Origin: Carcinoscorpius rotundicauda
Taxonomy: Eukaryota > Arthropoda > Merostomata > Xiphosura > Limulidae
NCBI GenBank assembly: GCA_011833715.1
Contig: CM022394.1
Location: 101,711,458 to 101,775,457 of the forward strand
DNA: 64,000 nucleotides
Direction: 5' to 3'
Under the pieces are notes generated by a model. The model was not told the DNA's origin. It saw nothing but the letters and a program-made list of their open reading frames with translations, and did no database searches. Positions 61,137-64,000 of the stretch are shown piece after piece. Positions within the stretch are counted from its first letter, which is position 1. The number at the start of each line of letters is the position of its first letter. Made by a program: the position numbers and the translations under genes.

Positions 61137-62340
61137 TGTGTTGTGAGCACGTAACTAGTCAGTGTTGATATTATGTAGGGTGTGTGTGGTGTGATGTGTT
61201 TTTTAGAGATATTAATCAGTAATTCGAAGCAGTTGGTTGTTTGGTTCGGTTTTTTGTATTCTGTTACGAATTCTGTAAATATGTTTTTAATTACGGTTGT
61301 GAAAAGCTTGTTTTATCTGGTGTGTTAGTATTCGTTTCTTGAAAGGTGGTGGTGTTTTCTTGTAGCTTTTGTGTTTGTGTTAAGGTTTTTTTCCTGAGTC
61401 ATAATGTTGTTCTTGCTGTTTGTGGGTTTTTTTCCTTTTAACATTTCTGCATATGTGATTTTAGTTGTTTATTAAATTCTATTGATACATCTGTTTCTGA
61501 TTGTCTGTTTATATTTGGTTGATTCTGTTCTGTTGGTGTTCTTATCTGATAAATACGTTGTTTTATTTGTTTGTATTTATCACATCTTTTATAGTTGGTT
61601 GTGTGGGTTTGATCACAGTTACAAAATATGGGTGTTTATTTACCTATTTTGCACTGGGTGATATGGTGTTCCCCGCCACATCCGCAGCACCTCGGTGTTG
61701 CTAAGCAGGCTGCAGAAACATGTCCATATCTTTGGCAGTTGTAACATTGTGTTACTACAGTTGCCGGAGTTTTTAGCTGTTCTACTTGGTATTTTTGATA
61801 CCAAAGCGTTATTCCCTTATTTATTAGTTTCAGTATGTTGTAACTCTCGTCTATGTCTATACGTATAAAATTAGTGGGTGCTGTGTTTTCTTTGAGATTA
61901 TTCGCTGTATATTAGTATGTGGAATGCCTTGTTCGTCTAAAGCTTGGGTAATTGATTCAAGGTTAATGTTTTGGTGAACCCCTCTTACTACAATGGCTTT
62001 AGGCTGCGGTTTACTTCCTGACAGGTGGATTTTAATTTTTCCTGGTTTGAAAGCATCTGCTGGCCACTCTTTCACTAATCTGTTAAGGTCAGCAGTGTCT
62101 TCTCCTTGAACAAGGACACCGCCTCTGGGCAGACGTTTGATATTAACAATAGTTACGTGCGGCTTGCAGCGTTTAACCTCTGTCACAAGTAAGGGGTGCT
62201 TGTACTGGCCTGGAATACCTTCTATAATAATTGAGAATTGTGGTGGTTTTGTTTTTTGTGCCATATTGTACTTATTTTTTGTTGTTTCTGTAATGTTTTT
62301 TTGATGTGGCTAATAAAGCCTTCTTGATCTTCGGTGTCTG

Positions 62341-63171
62341 TGTTATGTAAATGTTATGTAAACGACAACCATGTCGTGTTGTGTTTAGATTTCCATATCT
62401 ATTATTTATATTTCCATATTTATATTATTGTTTAGAAGTTTAAATCAATAAAATATGTTGTTATTCATTTAAAATAACATTTAGAAATTTCTAGAATTAG
62501 GTAGATCAATCACATGCTTATAAACAATTTGTATGGCGGCCTGGTGTCTAGACGACGAGTCTCGTGCAAAAACAGACATGCGCGGATTGCTCTGGAATTC
62601 TGTGAAAGTTACGCGATTGTTCGAGAAAACAGTAGGCCTACTGGTATATAAACAGACGGCGATGAAAGAAATCAGTCAGTCATTCGTTTATTTACTTTCG
62701 ATTCAAGAGATATTGTCTCCGTTTGAGAAATTTTCAACGTTTGCTGTGTGTTTATTCAACCTGAATTTGTGACTGGAGCTAGATCTACAAAAACTGTGAT
62801 TTTATTTCGTCAATCTTTACGATTCATTCGAATTAGTGGTTATACTGAAAGTCAACACGTACAAGACTGTTTAGGAGAGACCGGAGCAAACTTCGGAATC
62901 TCTTCGTGGGACCAAATTCATATCCTAGACTGGAATTTTGGATTTCTGATCTGGACTTTTGGACTTTCATTCTAGATCATATTATTAGACACAGGCCAGT
63001 ACCATTTTGTATTGTAATTAACTTTGAAGGTTGAAACTGAATATCTGTCATTGTTATTATATAATTTATGTTATAGCTATTACATATATAATAGTTTATT
63101 GTAATAAATTATATAAGCTGTTATCTGTGTCTTTCTGTTGCGTTCAGTCTACATACATAAAATACGTAACA
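62341..63171 (+). mobile_element. Solo LTR (Ty3/gypsy-like) with 5-bp target duplication
   Basis: The left end is TGTTATGTAAATG and the right end is ATACGTAACA, so the termini are inverted TGTTAYGTA. Identical 5-bp flanks GTCTG occur at 62336-62340 and 63172-63176. The 831 bp contain a TATA box with an initiator 29 bases downstream and an AATAAA at 63103-63108, which fixes the orientation as +. No internal region or second LTR is present, so recombination between LTRs has removed the body. It interrupts ORF1 of the - strand LINE. Confidence 0.85.
62645..62680 (+). promoter_or_regulatory. LTR core promoter: TATA box and initiator
   Basis: TATATAAA at 62645-62652 is followed by TCAGTC at 62672-62677, an arthropod-type initiator whose A (62674) lies 29 bases after the first T of the TATA box. 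TCAGT is repeated at once (62676-62680). Confidence 0.7.
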
Positions 63172-63827
63172 GTCTGGCTCACTGTCTGTGGTATTTTTCA
63201 CAATATTATTTTGAGTGTATTCAGTAGGTCTATCAACATACATGGCGTTTGTTTTTACTTCTGTTTCTTTTACATTGTTAGTTATTTTATTGTTAATGTT
63301 ACTTGCAGGGGAAGCCACCTCTACCTTATTACAACTAACAACAACTGCTCTTTCATTTTCGGAATTTTTAGTAGAGTTAATTTGTTTAATCATTTTTATT
63401 TTGACTTTCTTCTTTCTTCTTACATTATTTTCATTTGCTATACTGAGTTCCTTCTTAGCTACAGTACGTCGCGCTAATACTAGTGAACTAGTCAAATTAA
63501 TTTTCGATGTGCCACCAAGACTTGACTTACTTGTTTTCTGTATATTCTGATCGTCCTCGGTACTTTTTTCGTCTGCCATAGTTTGTCCTGGTCTGATTTT
63601 AGTCTCCAGGTGGGATATTAAACGCGGTTTCCCGCTCTGCTGTCAGTGATTTCTTCAGGTGGCGGTAGTAGTAGTCCTTGTAGTCAATCGCACTGGTAAT
63701 GTGTTATATATTTTTCAGCTGTATTAGTTGGGAAGCCCATCTATTCAATCTTTCCTTTTTAGCGTTGAGAGAACACGTCTGTATCTTTCTCACTCTCGCA
63801 TCCTTAAGACTTACACAAAGAAATTTT

Positions 63828-63875
63828 AGTTTGTTTTGTTTCAAATTTCGCGCAAAACTACACGAGGGCTATCTG
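63828..63875 (-). mobile_element. Family A SINE 3' fragment
   Basis: Only the 3' core remains: TTTCGCGCAAAACTACACGA followed by GGGCTATCTGC. It is cut off exactly where the 50-bp tandem array begins. Confidence 0.7.
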
Positions 63876-64000
63876 CAGTCCTCTTGTCAGTATGTCGTGA
63901 GTACATCACCTGACAAAGTCTACAGCAGTCCTCTTGTCAGTATGTCGTGAGTACATCACCTGACAGGGTCTACAGCAGTCCACTTGTCAGTATGTCGTGA
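63876..64000. repeat. 50-bp tandem repeat reaching the window edge
   Basis: CAGTCCTCTTGTCAGTATGT recurs at 63876 and 63926, and as CAGTCCACTTGTC at 63976, a 50-bp period. About 2.5 copies are visible, and the array probably continues beyond the window. Confidence 0.9.

Larger units (their letters stand above)
61640..63579 (-). pseudogene. LINE ORF1 (gag-like, zinc-knuckle protein), interrupted
   Basis: The N-terminal part (63579 to about 63177) is rich in lysine, asparagine and serine (starts MADEKSTEDDQNIQ). The frame then runs into the inserted LTR and stops at 63121. Across the LTR, the frame continues into acidic then basic residues and, after a one-base shift, into FSIIIEGIPGQYKHPLL (62264-61857). 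Next comes a stretch resembling the domain that precedes zinc knuckles in Jockey ORF1. CYNCQRYGHVSAAC and CCGCGGEHHITQC follow near 61760-61660. Two frameshifts are visible. It would bind element RNA. Confidence 0.7.
59400..63690 (-). mobile_element. Jockey-like LINE, truncated in the reverse transcriptase and split by a solo LTR
   Basis: Read on the - strand from about 63690, the element has a 5' leader and ORF1 (ATG 63579) interrupted at 63176 by the solo LTR. ORF1 resumes left of 62340. ORF2 (ATG 61136) has an apurinic endonuclease domain and the start of the reverse transcriptase (LLKNGTPKLFDHLNSLFNLS, then SWKLANILMFH). After that, recognisable sequence stops near 59400. Most non-LTR copies lose their 5' part, whereas here the 3' half is missing. 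Several frameshifts make it inactive. Confidence 0.85.

Noticed and set aside
62533..62975. + strand ORFs at 62533-62772 and 62748-62975
   Set aside because: Both lie inside the solo LTR, over its TATA box and R region, and do not resemble proteins.
63031..63477. Hydrophobic 148-codon + strand ORF resembling a membrane protein
   Set aside because: It is the antisense shadow of the LINE ORF1 N-terminus plus LTR sequence. The apparent membrane segments come from complementing lysine/asparagine codons.

Overview
This window looks like an animal nuclear genome. It is AT-rich, with split genes (GT-AG introns of hundreds to thousands of bases), several tRNA-derived SINE families, LINEs, DNA transposons and many minisatellites. 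The SINE families resemble repeats I associate with chelicerates, especially horseshoe crabs. That assignment is from memory and was not checked by a search. No prokaryotic operon, CRISPR array, rRNA or convincing functional tRNA gene was seen.

Two host genes are clear and converge tail to tail. On the + strand, 2978-17330 holds the last 14 coding exons (about 565 codons) of VPS53, a subunit of the GARP and EARP tethering complexes. Its 5' exons lie left of the window. On the - strand, 19815-37545 holds nine exons of a short smoothelin-like protein (about 342 residues). It has an N-terminal smoothelin motif, a charged helical middle with a duplicated YDxxAKSxPAG motif, and a C-terminal calponin-homology domain. 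All splice phases agree when one exon is given a GC donor. Candidate 5' exons for this gene lie near 43.1 kb and 46.0 kb but are weakly supported.

The rest is mostly mobile and repetitive DNA. VPS53 introns hold a decayed LINE reverse transcriptase with a piggyBac-like MITE inside it (5.9-7.0 kb), two SINEs, an inverted repeat with a hammerhead-like core (10.2 kb) and a 150-bp hAT MITE with perfect 8-bp target duplications. Smoothelin introns hold an internally deleted RNase H-bearing LINE (20.6-22.85 kb), a complete-ended 2.19-kb hAT element with perfect 8-bp duplications (30580-32767), and minisatellites.

From 38 to 58 kb I recognise no host gene. This stretch has SINEs, tandem arrays (notably a 45-bp array at 51.5-52.4 kb that is open in two frames and a 37-bp array at 53.7-54.3 kb), a pogo/Tigger-like element (55387-56463) and a perfect 52-bp-arm hairpin (57955-58076).

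From 59.4 to 63.7 kb lies a Jockey-like LINE on the - strand. Its ORF1 is split by an 831-bp solo LTR with 5-bp target duplications, and its endonuclease coding region has been expanded into a 34-bp minisatellite. The most system-like observation is that the 3' end of the 20.6-kb LINE resembles the 3' tails of the SINE families. This suggests a LINE/SINE partnership in this genome.
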